Assembly: GCF_014200405.1 (NCBI RefSeq)
Contig: NZ_JACHBQ010000001.1
Span: 4,092,001 to 4,156,000 of the forward strand
Length of the DNA: 64,000 nt
From: Cryobacterium roopkundense
GTDB taxonomy: Bacteria; Actinomycetota; Actinomycetes; Actinomycetales; Microbacteriaceae
Direction of reading: 5' to 3'
The first letter of the stretch is position 1; every line of letters begins with the position of its first letter. Position numbers and translations under genes: made by a program. The notes under the pieces were generated by a model. That model searched no databases, was not told the DNA's origin, and saw nothing but the letters and a program-made list of their open reading frames with translations. Of the stretch, positions 8,907 to 17,879 are shown one piece after another.

Positions 8907-10217
8907 CTAGAGACTTGTCAGAAAATCCTGCAGGATGAGCTGGCCTCGACGCACGCTTTCCACCGGAACGCGCTCGTCCACACCGTGAACGCCCTGATGT
9001 ATTCTGCCATCCGGGTCGAGGCCCATTGGCGAGAAGCCGTAACAGTGTATGCCCAGCCGGGCGAACGCCTTCGCATCCGTTCCGCCGCCCATGCACATCG
9101 GCACGACCACGGCCTGTGGGTCCTGCCGCACCAGGGCGGCCTCCATCGCCGCGAACCACGTCGAGTCCATGGGCGATTCGACCGGCGACTGGTGCGAGAG
9201 AAACGTGCGCTCGACCTTCTCGCCGAGCAGCCGGTCGATCGTGGCCATGGTGTCGTCTTCGGTGCCGGGCAGGCAGCGGATGTCGATGTCCGCCTCCGCG
9301 ACACCGGGAATCACGTTCACCTTGTACCCGGCGCGCAGCACGGTGGGAGTGGCCGAGCAGCGGATGGTGGCTCTCGCCACAGTGCCGGCCTCTCCCATCG
9401 CGTCGATCGCGGCGTCGACCCCGGCCTCGGTGCAGAGGTCGACGGAGTGGCCGAGCGCCGCCGTGGTCTGCTCGAGGTAGGCGCGCACTGTGGGCGTCAG
9501 GACGAGCGGCCAGCGGTGCTCGCCCACCCGCTGCAGCGCCGGGATGAGGTTCATCACCGCGTTTTCGGGCACCGGACGTGAGCCGTGGCCGGACGTGCCC
9601 TCCGCGCGCACGCGGATGTGCAGGGTGCCGCGCTCCGCGGTGGCGATCGGGTAGACGCGCACGGTGTCGCCGGCGACACTGTCAAGCAGGATCGGGCTCC
9701 CACCGGATTCCCCGATCGCGGCCTCGACGCCCGCGAACAGCTCGGGGTGTTCGGCCACGAGCCAGAGGGCGCCGCGCTCGCCGGTGTCCTCCTCGTCGGC
9801 GACGAACGCCACCACGATGTCCCGGCGCGGCCGAATTCCGGCTTCCGCCCAGGCCAGCAGGGTAGCGAGTGTCATGGCCACCATGTCTTTCATGTCACAG
9901 GCGCCGCGCCCGTGGATGTAGCCGTCGGCCACTAGGCCGGAGAAGGGATCGAAGCTCCACTGCTCGGGTTCGGCCGGCACCACGTCGAGGTGCGCGTGCA
10001 CGAGGAAGCCCGGCAGGGAGCGGTCGTGGCCTTCGACGCGCACGACAACGGATGCCCGCTCCGGCTCTGGCCCAAGAATGACGGGCGAATAACCGGCTTC
10101 GGTGAGGAGCCGGCTGATGAATTCGGCGAGCGGGCGCTCGCCTGTGCTGTGCCCCTCGCCGTGGTTTGTCGTGTCGAAACGAATCAACTGGGCACACAGT
10201 TCGGCGACATCGATCAT
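8907..10217 (-). CDS. M20 family metallopeptidase (dipeptidase-like)
   Basis: A 436-residue zinc aminoacylase/carboxypeptidase-type peptidase of clan MH, expected in the cytoplasm. Metal-site motifs are GFLVHAHLDVVPAEP (His-x-Asp) near residue 75, GRGACDMKDM (bridging Asp) near 108, and ADEEDTGERGA (Glu-Glu) near 145. A dimerisation domain occupies the middle, and the C-terminus has GGTDAKAF. It ends 33 bases before the RpiR-type regulator. It is divergent from an ABC-type peptide importer, so it likely trims imported dipeptides. The start at 10217 (MIDVAELCAQL) is preferred over a TTG/GTG-led extension of 17 codons that has no family match. The exact substrate is not determinable. Confidence 0.88.
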   Translation of the reverse strand: MIDVAELCAQLIRFDTTNHGEGHSTGERPLAEFISRLLTEAGYSPVILGPEPERASVVVRVEGHDRSLPGFLVHAHLDVVPAEPEQWSFDPFSGLVADGYIHGRGACDMKDMVAMTLATLLAWAEAGIRPRRDIVVAFVADEEDTGERGALWLVAEHPELFAGVEAAIGESGGSPILLDSVAGDTVRVYPIATAERGTLHIRVRAEGTSGHGSRPVPENAVMNLIPALQRVGEHRWPLVLTPTVRAYLEQTTAALGHSVDLCTEAGVDAAIDAMGEAGTVARATIRCSATPTVLRAGYKVNVIPGVAEADIDIRCLPGTEDDTMATIDRLLGEKVERTFLSHQSPVESPMDSTWFAAMEAALVRQDPQAVVVPMCMGGGTDAKAFARLGIHCYGFSPMGLDPDGRIHQGVHGVDERVPVESVRRGQLILQDFLTSL

Positions 10218-10269
10218 CTTTCGGCACACTCTTTCTCGTTCCCCCGACGCTAGCCCAAACGACCGCAAT

Positions 10270-10316
10270 TCTGTAGATTATTTGCGGAATACGTCATAGA
10301 TCTGTAGGTTATTTAC
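10270..10316. promoter_or_regulatory. Direct repeat, candidate RpiR operator between divergent operons
   Basis: TCTGTAGATTATTTGC at 10270-10285 and TCTGTAGGTTATTTAC at 10301-10316 match at 14 of 16 positions and are 31 bases apart, about three helical turns, so a regulator could bind both on one face. They lie in an unusually AT-rich spacer between the M20 peptidase (leftward) and the solute-binding protein (rightward). Regulator assignment is inference. Confidence 0.5.
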
Positions 10317-10359
10317 AATTTGCTGGACCACTCGAACCACAAAGCAAGAATGGAAATCG

Positions 10360-12213
10360 ATGTCGCTGCGCCGCTCTGCTCCCCGTCCACGTTTGACTGC
10401 GCAGCGAAAGGTCGCGGCCGGGCTCCTCGCCGGCATCGTGGTGCTCGCCCCCGGCGCCCTGGCCTCCCCGGCGATCGCCGCGACGACACCTGCCGAAGCG
10501 CCGGCCGGCACCACGCTCAAACTCGCGCTCACGGCCGACATCGACTCCCTCAACCCCTTCAAGGCGATCCTCGCCTCGAGCACGAGCATCCTGGCCCTGC
10601 AGTACCAAAACCTCGTGGCGTACGGCTCGGAGAACAACGCGGAGGTCCCGGGCATGGCCGAGTCCTGGAAGACCAGCGACGACGGAACCGTCTGGACCTT
10701 CCACCTGCCGGCCGATCGCGAATGGTCCGACGGCGAGCCGATCACCGCGCAGGACGCGGAGTGGACGTTCCAGGCCATCCAGAACAACGATGAACTCAAG
10801 CAGGCGAACGGGGCGCTGCTCACGAGCGTTGAGAAGGTCGAGGCCACCGACGACGAGACCCTCGTGATGACCCTCGCCGAGCCGCAGGCGCCGAACCCCG
10901 GCACCCAGCTGCCGATCATGCCCGAACACGTGTGGTCCCAGGTCGACGACCCCGCCGCGTTCATGAATGACACGGATGCCGTGGGTTCCGGCCCGTTCAC
11001 CGTCGTGAACTACGACAAGACCGCGGGCGTCACGATGAAGGCGAATCCCAACTTCTGGCAGGGTGAGGCGAAGATCTCCGGCATCACCTTCGCGCCCTAC
11101 AAGAACAGCGACGCCGCTGTGCAGGCGCTGAAGACCGGCGAACTCGACGTGGTGAACGGCCTCACGCCGGCCCAGTTCCAAGCCCTCGAGAACGAACCCG
11201 GAATCACGACGAACGCCGGAACCGGCCGCCGCTACCAGGCGATCGCCATCAACCCTGGCACCGAGACCGCCGACGGAACAGCGATGGGCGACGGCAACGC
11301 GGCCCTGCACGACGTCGAGCTGCGCCGCGCCATCGCGATGGCGATCGATAGCGCCACCCTGCTCGAAAAGGTCATGCAGGGACTCGGCGAGGAGGCCACC
11401 GGCGAGGTGCCAGCGGCCTACCCGGTGTACCAGATGGACGACACGGACCTCTCACTCGCCTACGACCCCGAGGCGGCCAACGCCCTGCTCGATACGGCCG
11501 GCTACCCGATGGGGGCCGACGGGCTGCGGGTCGACAAGAACGGCACGCCTCTGGAACTGCGCCTGATGGGCCGCAACACCGACCCGATCCACCAGCAGAT
11601 GGCGGACTACGTGAAGCCCTGGCTCAAGGTGATCGGCATCGATGTCAGCACCGTCATGAAGGCATCCGCCCAGGTCAACGACGACTCGGTGCTCGGCAAC
11701 TACGACCTCTACTTCACCGGATGGGGCATGGGACCAGACCCTGACTTCCAGCTCTCCATGAACCAGTGCAGTTCGCGGCCGAATGCCGACGGCACGGGAG
11801 CCACGTCGGAGAACAACTTCTGCTCCGCCGACTTCGATGCTCTCTTCCTCGAGCAGCACTCCGAGCTCGATCAGGACACTCGCAGCGAGCTCGTGAACGA
11901 TGCGCAGCAGATGATCTACGACGCCGCGGTCAACAAGGTGCTGTACTACGCGAACGCTCTCGAGGCCTATCGCTCAGACCGCTTCGAGCCGTTCACCACC
12001 CAGCCGGCGCAGGGCGGCGTGATCACCGGCCAGAACGGGCCGTGGGGCTACTACAGCGCCACACCCGTTGGTCTCGCGTCCACCGGATCCGAGAGCGACG
12101 CGGGCGGGAACCCCTTCGTGGTCGGCGTGCCGATCGCACTCGCGGTGATCATCGGGGCGGGGGCGTTCCTGTTCATCCGTCGTCGCCGCTCCACCGCAGA
12201 CGAACGCGCCTGA
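10360..12213 (+). CDS. Peptide ABC transporter substrate-binding protein, C-terminally membrane anchored
   Basis: A 617-residue extracytoplasmic binding protein of family 5 (oligopeptide/dipeptide/nickel type). A Sec signal peptide with twin arginines far from the hydrophobic core ends at ASPAIA, with predicted cleavage after residue 40. There is no lipobox cysteine, unlike most Gram-positive binding proteins. Instead, the C-terminus has one membrane helix (VVGVPIALAVIIGAGAFLFI, about residues 585-605) followed by RRRR, so the protein is likely held by a C-terminal anchor facing outward. Family features include TLKLALTADIDSLNPF after the signal and VWTFHLPADREWSDGEPITA near residue 110. It starts a six-gene overlapping operon and is two bases from the first permease gene. 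Confidence 0.92.
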   Translation: MSLRRSAPRPRLTAQRKVAAGLLAGIVVLAPGALASPAIAATTPAEAPAGTTLKLALTADIDSLNPFKAILASSTSILALQYQNLVAYGSENNAEVPGMAESWKTSDDGTVWTFHLPADREWSDGEPITAQDAEWTFQAIQNNDELKQANGALLTSVEKVEATDDETLVMTLAEPQAPNPGTQLPIMPEHVWSQVDDPAAFMNDTDAVGSGPFTVVNYDKTAGVTMKANPNFWQGEAKISGITFAPYKNSDAAVQALKTGELDVVNGLTPAQFQALENEPGITTNAGTGRRYQAIAINPGTETADGTAMGDGNAALHDVELRRAIAMAIDSATLLEKVMQGLGEEATGEVPAAYPVYQMDDTDLSLAYDPEAANALLDTAGYPMGADGLRVDKNGTPLELRLMGRNTDPIHQQMADYVKPWLKVIGIDVSTVMKASAQVNDDSVLGNYDLYFTGWGMGPDPDFQLSMNQCSSRPNADGTGATSENNFCSADFDALFLEQHSELDQDTRSELVNDAQQMIYDAAVNKVLYYANALEAYRSDRFEPFTTQPAQGGVITGQNGPWGYYSATPVGLASTGSESDAGGNPFVVGVPIALAVIIGAGAFLFIRRRRSTADERA

Positions 12214-12214
12214 C

Positions 12215-13243
12215 ATGACGCAACTGCTCGTCGACGAGGCGGCGGCACCGGTGCGGGCGCCCCGCCGTGGCTCGTCGTGGCTGCGCTATATCGGGCTGAA
12301 GGCGGGCGGCGCCGCCGTCTCCCTCGTGATGGTGGTGATGCTCGGCTTCTTCGCCTTCCGCATTCTGCCGGGTGACCCCGTGCGCTCACTCGCCGACGGC
12401 CGCCAGGTCACGGCAGAGCAGATGGATATTCTGCGCCGGCAATACGGGCTCGACCAGCCGATGCTCGTGCAGTTCTGGCGCTACCTGACCGATCTCTTCC
12501 AGGGCAAGCTCGGCGAGTCCTACACCTACAACCGGCCGGTGATGGAGCTGATCCTGGACCGGATTGGCCCCACCCTGCTGCTCACCGGCACCGCGGCCCT
12601 GCTCTCCGTCGTTCTCGGCCTCTGGCTCGGGCAGCGGGCGGCCTGGCGTCGCGGCAGCGCCTTCGACAAGGCGCAGACCGGCATCGCGCTGGTGTTCTGG
12701 TCTGTGCCCACCTTCTGGCTCGGGCTGTTGCTCCTGCTGATCTTCGGCGGCGGCCTGCGTTGGTTCCCCACGGGCGGCATGGTGACGGCGGGGTCCACCG
12801 AAACGGGGCTGCCACTGATCTGGGACGTGGCCCGGCACTTGGTTTTGCCGGTGCTCACCCTCGTGGCGGTCGTCTACGCGCAGTACCTCATGGTGATGCG
12901 CGCCTCCCTGCTCGAAGAGATGACCTCGGCCTACCTGGTGACAGCGCGGGCCAAGGGCCTGCGCGAGGACGACGTGCGGCGGGGGCACGCCGTTCCCAAC
13001 GCGCTGCTACCCACGGTCACACTCATCTTCCTGACCCTGGGTGGACTCGTGGGCGGCGCCGTCACGGTGGAGACCGTGTTCTCGTGGCCGGGCCTGGGGT
13101 ATCTCACCTTCCAGGCGCTCTCCGCCCCCGACTACCCATTGCTGCAGGGCACCTTCGTGGTGTTCTCGGCAATCGTCGTGGTCATGAACTTCTTCGCCGA
13201 CGTGATGTACCGCGTCTTAGACCCGAGGCTGCGCACAGCATGA
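12215..13243 (+). CDS. Peptide ABC transporter permease (DppB/OppB type)
   Basis: A 342-residue inner-membrane permease of the DppB/OppB family. The first helix (SLVMVVMLGFFAFRILPGDP, residues 33-52) with the conserved RILPGDPV and LRRQYGLDQPMLVQFWRYL segment is diagnostic. The cytoplasmic EAA loop that contacts the ATPase reads TARAKGLREDDVRRGHAVPN near residue 245. It begins just after the binding-protein stop and overlaps the next permease by ATGA, so both permeases should be made in equal amounts. The transported ligand is probably short peptides; in this neighbourhood cell-wall peptides are plausible. Confidence 0.93.
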   Translation: MTQLLVDEAAAPVRAPRRGSSWLRYIGLKAGGAAVSLVMVVMLGFFAFRILPGDPVRSLADGRQVTAEQMDILRRQYGLDQPMLVQFWRYLTDLFQGKLGESYTYNRPVMELILDRIGPTLLLTGTAALLSVVLGLWLGQRAAWRRGSAFDKAQTGIALVFWSVPTFWLGLLLLLIFGGGLRWFPTGGMVTAGSTETGLPLIWDVARHLVLPVLTLVAVVYAQYLMVMRASLLEEMTSAYLVTARAKGLREDDVRRGHAVPNALLPTVTLIFLTLGGLVGGAVTVETVFSWPGLGYLTFQALSAPDYPLLQGTFVVFSAIVVVMNFFADVMYRVLDPRLRTA

Positions 13244-14151
13244 GCGACCAGACCCGCACGATCCCTCGAACCGTGAACGTTGCCGCCGCCCGCCGGCGCC
13301 AGCGCGCCCGCGAAGTCTGGAAGGAATTCGCCGAGAACCGCGCCGGCCTCGTGGGCCTCGTGGTGCTCCTCGCCGTTATCCTGCTCGCGGTGCTCGCGCC
13401 GCTGCTCGCGCCGCAGTCGACCCTCGACGTGACGCAGATCACCGCGCCGCAGAACGACCCGCCGAGCCTCGACAACCCGCTCGGAACCGACCCCGCCGGT
13501 CGCTCCGTGCTGGCCTTGCTCATCTGGGGTGCCAGGGTCTCGCTGCTGGTGGGTTTCTCAGCCACGCTCGTGTCGATGGTGATCGGCACCGTGATGGGTA
13601 TGGCCGCCGGGCATTTCACCGGCGTCGTTCAGGCCCTGCTGATGCGGGTGATCGACTTCTTCCTCGTGGTGCCGAGCCTCGTGCTCGCGATTGTCCTCTC
13701 GAGCGTGATCGGCCCCGGCGTGGTCACGATCGTTCTCGCGATCGGCATCACCTCGTGGGCCGGCACCGCCCGGCTGGTGCGATCCCAGACGCTCACCGTC
13801 GAGGCACGGCCCTACATCGAGCGCGCATGGGCGCTCGGGGCGTCGGACGCCCATGTGATCGGCAAGCACGTGCTGCCGGCCGTGATGCCGCTCGTGCTCG
13901 CGAACACCACTCTCACCGTGGGATCGGCGATCATCGCGGAGTCGACTCTGTCGTTCCTCGGCCTCGGTGACCCGAGCAACATCAGCTGGGGTTCGATGCT
14001 CAAGACCGCGCTCGACACCGGAGCGGCCACGGGAGGGTACTGGTGGTACGTGCTGCCGCCCGGCCTCGCCATCGTCGTGGTCGTTCTCTCCTTCACCCTG
14101 GTGGGCCGCGCCATGGAATCCGTGATCAACCCCACCCTGCGAGGTCGCTGA
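13240..14151 (+). CDS. Peptide ABC transporter permease (DppC/OppC type)
   Basis: A 303-residue inner-membrane permease, partner of the preceding DppB-type protein. After a basic N-terminus (AAARRRQRAREVWKEFAENR) comes the first helix (GLVGLVVLLAVILLAVLAPL, about residues 38-57) and the family signature HPLGTDxxGRD in the form NPLGTDPAGRSVLALLIWG near residue 85. The EAA loop is RAWALGASDAHVIGKHVLPA near residue 195. The ATG at 13240 overlaps the preceding stop (ATGA), and its own TGA overlaps the next ATG at 14151. A longer open frame upstream is only a shadow of the previous gene. Confidence 0.92.
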   Translation: MSDQTRTIPRTVNVAAARRRQRAREVWKEFAENRAGLVGLVVLLAVILLAVLAPLLAPQSTLDVTQITAPQNDPPSLDNPLGTDPAGRSVLALLIWGARVSLLVGFSATLVSMVIGTVMGMAAGHFTGVVQALLMRVIDFFLVVPSLVLAIVLSSVIGPGVVTIVLAIGITSWAGTARLVRSQTLTVEARPYIERAWALGASDAHVIGKHVLPAVMPLVLANTTLTVGSAIIAESTLSFLGLGDPSNISWGSMLKTALDTGAATGGYWWYVLPPGLAIVVVVLSFTLVGRAMESVINPTLRGR

Positions 14152-15788
14152 TGCCCCGGCTCGAATTCAAGGATTTCCGCGTGAGCTACGCGGTGCAGAC
14201 CGAGAACGGCCCGAGCGAGACAGTGGCCGTCAACGGCGTCAACCTCGTGGTCGAACCCGGGTCGACCGTGGGCATGGCCGGCGAGTCTGGCTGCGGAAAG
14301 TCCACCCTGGCCATGTCGGTGCTACGCCTGTTGCCCGGCAACGCCACCCTCGGCGGGCAGGTGCTGCTCGACGGCGAGGCGGTGAACGAGATGACGTGGG
14401 GACGCCTGCGCGCCGTGCGCTGGACCGAGGCTGCCATCGTGTTCCAGGGCGCGATGCACTCCCTCAACCCCGTGCGCCGCGTGCGGGACCAGATCGCCGA
14501 GGCGCTGTTCGTGCACGCCAAGGACCTCACGCCCGACTTTACGAAGGAGCCTACGCGCCTGGCCCGGGTCGCCGAGCTCCTCGCCCAGGTGGACCTGCCG
14601 GCGGCCAAGGGTAGCGCCTTCCCGCACGAGCTCTCCGGCGGACAGAAACAGCGCGTGATGATCGCCATGGCGTTGGCCTGCGACCCCGCCCTGATCATTG
14701 CCGACGAGCCCACAACCGCCCTGGATGTGATCGTGCAGGCCCAGGTGCTCGGCCTCCTCACCCGGCTCGTGCGCGAGCGCGGGCTGTCGCTCGTGCTGAT
14801 CAGCCACGACCTCTCGGTGCTCGCCGCCACGTGCGACCGCATCGTCGTGATGCAGAAGGGCAGCGTCGTCGAAGATGGCCCCTCAGCCGAGGTGATGCGC
14901 AACCCGCAGCACCCGCACACCCAGGCCCTCGCATCCGCTTTCCCGCTCGTGGGCGACCGGGCCTCGCGCCGCATTCTTCCCGGCTACGACGCGACGGATG
15001 CCGCCGGCCGCGCACCCGGCGACGTGGTGCTAGAGGCCCGCGACCTGTCGGTGCACTTCGCGAGCGGCACCACCTCGGTCGACCGGGTGAGCCTGAGCTG
15101 TCGGCGCGGCGAGATTGTGGCGCTTGTGGGGCAGTCCGGCTCGGGCAAGACGACGCTTGCCCGCACCCTGCTCGGGCTGCAGCAGGCGTCGAGCGGCGAC
15201 GTTCTCTTCGATGGCGCGTGCCTCGAGCGGAAGCGCGCGTCGCTCACCGCGTTCCGGCGCTGCGTGCAATTCGTGCTGCAGGACCCGACGGCCGCGCTCA
15301 ATCCCAAGCAGACGGTCTACGAGGCCGTCGCGGAGGGGGCGCGCATCCACCGGCTGCCAGGCGACGAACGCGAGCTGGTGTGCGCCGCGCTGCGGAAGGC
15401 CGGGCTGAACCCGCCCGAACGCTACCTGTCGGCGATTCCGCAGGAGCTCTCCGGGGGCGAGAGGCAGCGCGTGGTGATTGCCGGCGCCCTCGCCCTCGAC
15501 CCCGAGTTTCTGGTGGCCGACGAACCCGTGGCAAGCCTCGACGCGTCGGTGCGGGCCGAGATCCTCGCCCTGCTGCTGCGTCTGCGCAGCGAGCTCGGCC
15601 TCGGCGCACTCGTGATCACCCACGACCTTGGCCTGGCGTGGAACATCGCCGATCGGGTGGTGGTGATGTTCGAGGGCCGCATCGTGGAGGAGGGACCTGT
15701 CGAAGATGTGCTGCTCAACCCGCAGCACGAGTACACCAGGCGGCTGCTCAGCGTGGTGCCCACCCTCGACGCGGACCAGGTCTCGTGA
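14151..15788 (+). CDS. Peptide ABC transporter ATPase with two nucleotide-binding domains
   Basis: A 545-residue cytoplasmic protein that fuses the two ATPase subunits normally encoded as separate DppD and DppF genes. The first domain has Walker A GESGCGKST (near residue 44), signature LSGGQKQR and Walker B LIIADEPTTALD. The second has Walker A GQSGSGKTT (near 327), signature LSGGERQR and Walker B FLVADEPVASLD. Each domain also carries its H-loop histidine (LISHDLSVLA and VITHDLGLAW). Both sites look intact, so both should hydrolyse ATP. The start overlaps the preceding permease stop (TGATG) and its own TGA overlaps the GTG of the LD-carboxypeptidase gene. Confidence 0.94.
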   Translation: MPRLEFKDFRVSYAVQTENGPSETVAVNGVNLVVEPGSTVGMAGESGCGKSTLAMSVLRLLPGNATLGGQVLLDGEAVNEMTWGRLRAVRWTEAAIVFQGAMHSLNPVRRVRDQIAEALFVHAKDLTPDFTKEPTRLARVAELLAQVDLPAAKGSAFPHELSGGQKQRVMIAMALACDPALIIADEPTTALDVIVQAQVLGLLTRLVRERGLSLVLISHDLSVLAATCDRIVVMQKGSVVEDGPSAEVMRNPQHPHTQALASAFPLVGDRASRRILPGYDATDAAGRAPGDVVLEARDLSVHFASGTTSVDRVSLSCRRGEIVALVGQSGSGKTTLARTLLGLQQASSGDVLFDGACLERKRASLTAFRRCVQFVLQDPTAALNPKQTVYEAVAEGARIHRLPGDERELVCAALRKAGLNPPERYLSAIPQELSGGERQRVVIAGALALDPEFLVADEPVASLDASVRAEILALLLRLRSELGLGALVITHDLGLAWNIADRVVVMFEGRIVEEGPVEDVLLNPQHEYTRRLLSVVPTLDADQVS

Positions 15789-16720
15789 CAGGGCACCCCG
15801 AACTCGGCCCGCTGCGGCCCGGTGACCGGGTGGGCCTCGTTGCCACGTCCGGAGCGCCCAGCCCGCACAACCTCGCCGAGGCCGTGGCTGTCTTGAGCGG
15901 GTGGGGCCTCGTGCCCGTGCTCGGTCGGCACATCGGCGACAGACACCCGCGGGCCTCGTACCTGGCCGGAGCGGATGCCGACCGGGCGCGCGACCTGCAG
16001 GACGCCTGGTGCGACGACACCCTGCGGGCGGTCTTCGTGGTGCGCGGTGGCTACGGCGCCGTGCGCGTGCTCGACCTGCTGGACCCCGACCTGTTGCGTT
16101 CGGCGCGACCCAAGCCGCTGGTCGGGTCGTCGGACGTGACGGCGGTGCACGAGTACTGGGCCGAGCACCTCGGGCTTGCCACCTGGTTCACGCCGATGGC
16201 CGCGACGGGCGCGTTCCTCGATGACGAAACGGCCCGCGCCGGTGTGCGGGAAGCGCTCTTCGAACCCTTCCCCGGTCGCTCGTTGGGGTCGTTCGAGGCC
16301 GTCACCCTCGTTCCCGGAACAGCCACCGGCAGCCTGACCGGCGGTAATCTGAGCCTTTTGTCGATGACGCTCGGCGCCCGCGGCCGGCCGACGCCTGGCA
16401 TCATGGGCCGGAATGCGGGGCGCATCGCCCTACTCGAAGACGTGGGGGAGCCCGTCTACAAGATCGATGGCCTGCTGCACTCCCTGCTGCGTTCGGGCTG
16501 GTTCGAGGGCCTCTCCGGCATCGCCCTCGGGTCCTGGACGGACTGCGGCGAACCCGGAGAGGTACGCGCGCTCGTGGAGGAGGTGCTCGTGCCCCTCGGT
16601 GTTCCGCTCGTGTGGCAACTCGGCTTCGGTCACGGTTCCGCGGCGCTCAGCGTGCCGCTCGGCGTGCCGGCCACGCTGCATGCCGGGCCGGTTCCTCGAC
16701 TCGAACTTCACAGACCGTGA
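15785..16720 (+). CDS. LD-carboxypeptidase (peptidase family S66)
   Basis: A 311-residue serine peptidase of family S66. LdcA-type members cleave the L,D bond between diamino acid and terminal D-Ala in tetrapeptides from peptidoglycan; other S66 members (MccF) cleave peptide nucleotides. The nucleophile motif is GSSDVTA (Ser116, one change from the usual G-x-S-D). The catalytic Glu region is GSWTDCGEPGE near residue 255, and the His is in FGHGSAALSVPLG near 285. The N-terminus LRPGDRVGLVATSGAP fits the family. The GTG at 15785 overlaps the ATPase stop (GTGA). Position in a peptide importer operon, followed by a serine hydrolase and a dipeptide epimerase, supports a role in salvage of cell-wall peptides. 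Confidence 0.9.
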   Translation: MTGHPELGPLRPGDRVGLVATSGAPSPHNLAEAVAVLSGWGLVPVLGRHIGDRHPRASYLAGADADRARDLQDAWCDDTLRAVFVVRGGYGAVRVLDLLDPDLLRSARPKPLVGSSDVTAVHEYWAEHLGLATWFTPMAATGAFLDDETARAGVREALFEPFPGRSLGSFEAVTLVPGTATGSLTGGNLSLLSMTLGARGRPTPGIMGRNAGRIALLEDVGEPVYKIDGLLHSLLRSGWFEGLSGIALGSWTDCGEPGEVRALVEEVLVPLGVPLVWQLGFGHGSAALSVPLGVPATLHAGPVPRLELHRP

Positions 16721-17790
16721 CACTCCGGGCCCGGCTCGAAGGCCTGCTGACCGCGGCCGTTGCCGCGGGTGTCACTCCGTCAGCCTCGTGCGCGGTGTGG
16801 CGCGACGGTGCGGGCGGCGCGGCCGTTGTCGTCGGTGACGCCGTGCGTTTCGGGCCCAACGGCCGGGAGTTGGAGCCGGCCGAACGCACGCCCGCACACT
16901 CCGGCACACGTTACGACCTCGCATCCGTCACCAAGGTTGTCACCGCTGTCACGGCGCTCACCCTCGTGCGGGACGGCCTGCTGGCCCTCGACGTTTCGGT
17001 GGCGGAGTGGTTGCCCGCGTACCGATCGGACGACAAGCGCGCGGTCACCCTGCGGCACCTGCTCAGCCACACGGCAGGGCTGCCGCCCACCTGGGGCGGC
17101 TGGAAACGACCCCCGCCCGGAGGTCGCCCGGGGCTCGTGGCCGACCTGCTCGGGACGCGGCTCGTGTCGGCGCCCGGCACGGCCTTCGGGTATTCCTGCG
17201 TGGGCTACAACACAGTGATGGCGCTCGCCGAGGCGGTGACCGGTCAATCGTGGGCCGATCTGGTGGTCGGCAGGGTGCTCGGCGCCGGCAGCGGCCTGGG
17301 TTTCCACCCCGATGTTGGGGACTGTGCGGCGACCGAGTACCAGCCGGAGCTCGGGCGCGGCATGGTGCGCGGCATCGTGCACGACGAGAGCGCCTGGTCC
17401 CTCGGCGGCGTGGCGGGCAACGCGGGGCTGTTCGGCACGGCTGAGGCGCTGCTGGCCTTCGGCGAGCGGATGCGCGCGGGCCTGCCGGGCGTGCTGGCTG
17501 CCGAACTCGAGCAGGAGCTGTGGACGGACCAGCTGCCGCGCCTGCTCCCGCCAGGGGTGACAGGCGCCGGGTACGGCCAGGGGCTCGGCCTGAGAATCGG
17601 GCAGCAGCCCTGGATGGGCCGGCCCGAGGCCCGCGGGCACAACGGCTTCACCGGCACCTCGCTGCTGATGGATCGAGAGCGTGGGTTGTCGATCGTGCTG
17701 CTCACGAACCGGGTGCACCCGAGCCGCTCCCACTCCGACGTGGTCGGGCTGCGCGCCGCGGTGTCGAACGCGGTCTACGACGCGGGTTGA
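16717..17790 (+). CDS. Serine hydrolase, beta-lactamase/class C family
   Basis: A 357-residue penicillin-binding-protein-like hydrolase. The active-site S-x-x-K is seen as ASVTK (Ser70, Lys73). A second-motif tyrosine appears in FGYSCVGYN, where the usual Tyr-x-Asn reads Tyr-Ser-Cys. The third motif is HNGFTGTS near residue 308, with His-x-Gly in place of Lys-Thr-Gly. No signal peptide is visible, so a cytoplasmic peptidase or esterase acting on imported peptides is likely, not a secreted beta-lactamase. The GTG at 16717 overlaps the LD-carboxypeptidase stop (GTGA), placing it as the last gene of the transporter operon. D-aminopeptidase or esterase activity are both possible. Confidence 0.85.
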   Translation: MTLRARLEGLLTAAVAAGVTPSASCAVWRDGAGGAAVVVGDAVRFGPNGRELEPAERTPAHSGTRYDLASVTKVVTAVTALTLVRDGLLALDVSVAEWLPAYRSDDKRAVTLRHLLSHTAGLPPTWGGWKRPPPGGRPGLVADLLGTRLVSAPGTAFGYSCVGYNTVMALAEAVTGQSWADLVVGRVLGAGSGLGFHPDVGDCAATEYQPELGRGMVRGIVHDESAWSLGGVAGNAGLFGTAEALLAFGERMRAGLPGVLAAELEQELWTDQLPRLLPPGVTGAGYGQGLGLRIGQQPWMGRPEARGHNGFTGTSLLMDRERGLSIVLLTNRVHPSRSHSDVVGLRAAVSNAVYDAG

Positions 17791-17842
17791 ACCCGAGACC
17801 TCGCGGAGCGACGCGACGCCCGCGCCCTTGCCGCGGCTCGCG

Positions 17843-17879
17843 CGCGCTGTAGCCGCAGCGCGCCGCTACAGGGGCGCGG
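17843..17879. repeat. GC-palindrome repeat, copy 1
   Basis: A copy of a short family with the core GCCGCAGCGCGCCGCTAC followed by GGGGCGCGG. It is placed between the convergent serine hydrolase and dipeptide epimerase genes and just overlaps the end of the latter. Related copies are at 19575, 19645, 38830 and 54115, all at gene ends, so the family may serve as transcription terminators. Confidence 0.55.

Noticed and set aside
16717..17790. Serine hydrolase as a beta-lactamase resistance gene
   Set aside because: No signal peptide, altered second and third motifs, and coupling to a peptide importer operon all argue for a cytoplasmic peptidase or esterase.
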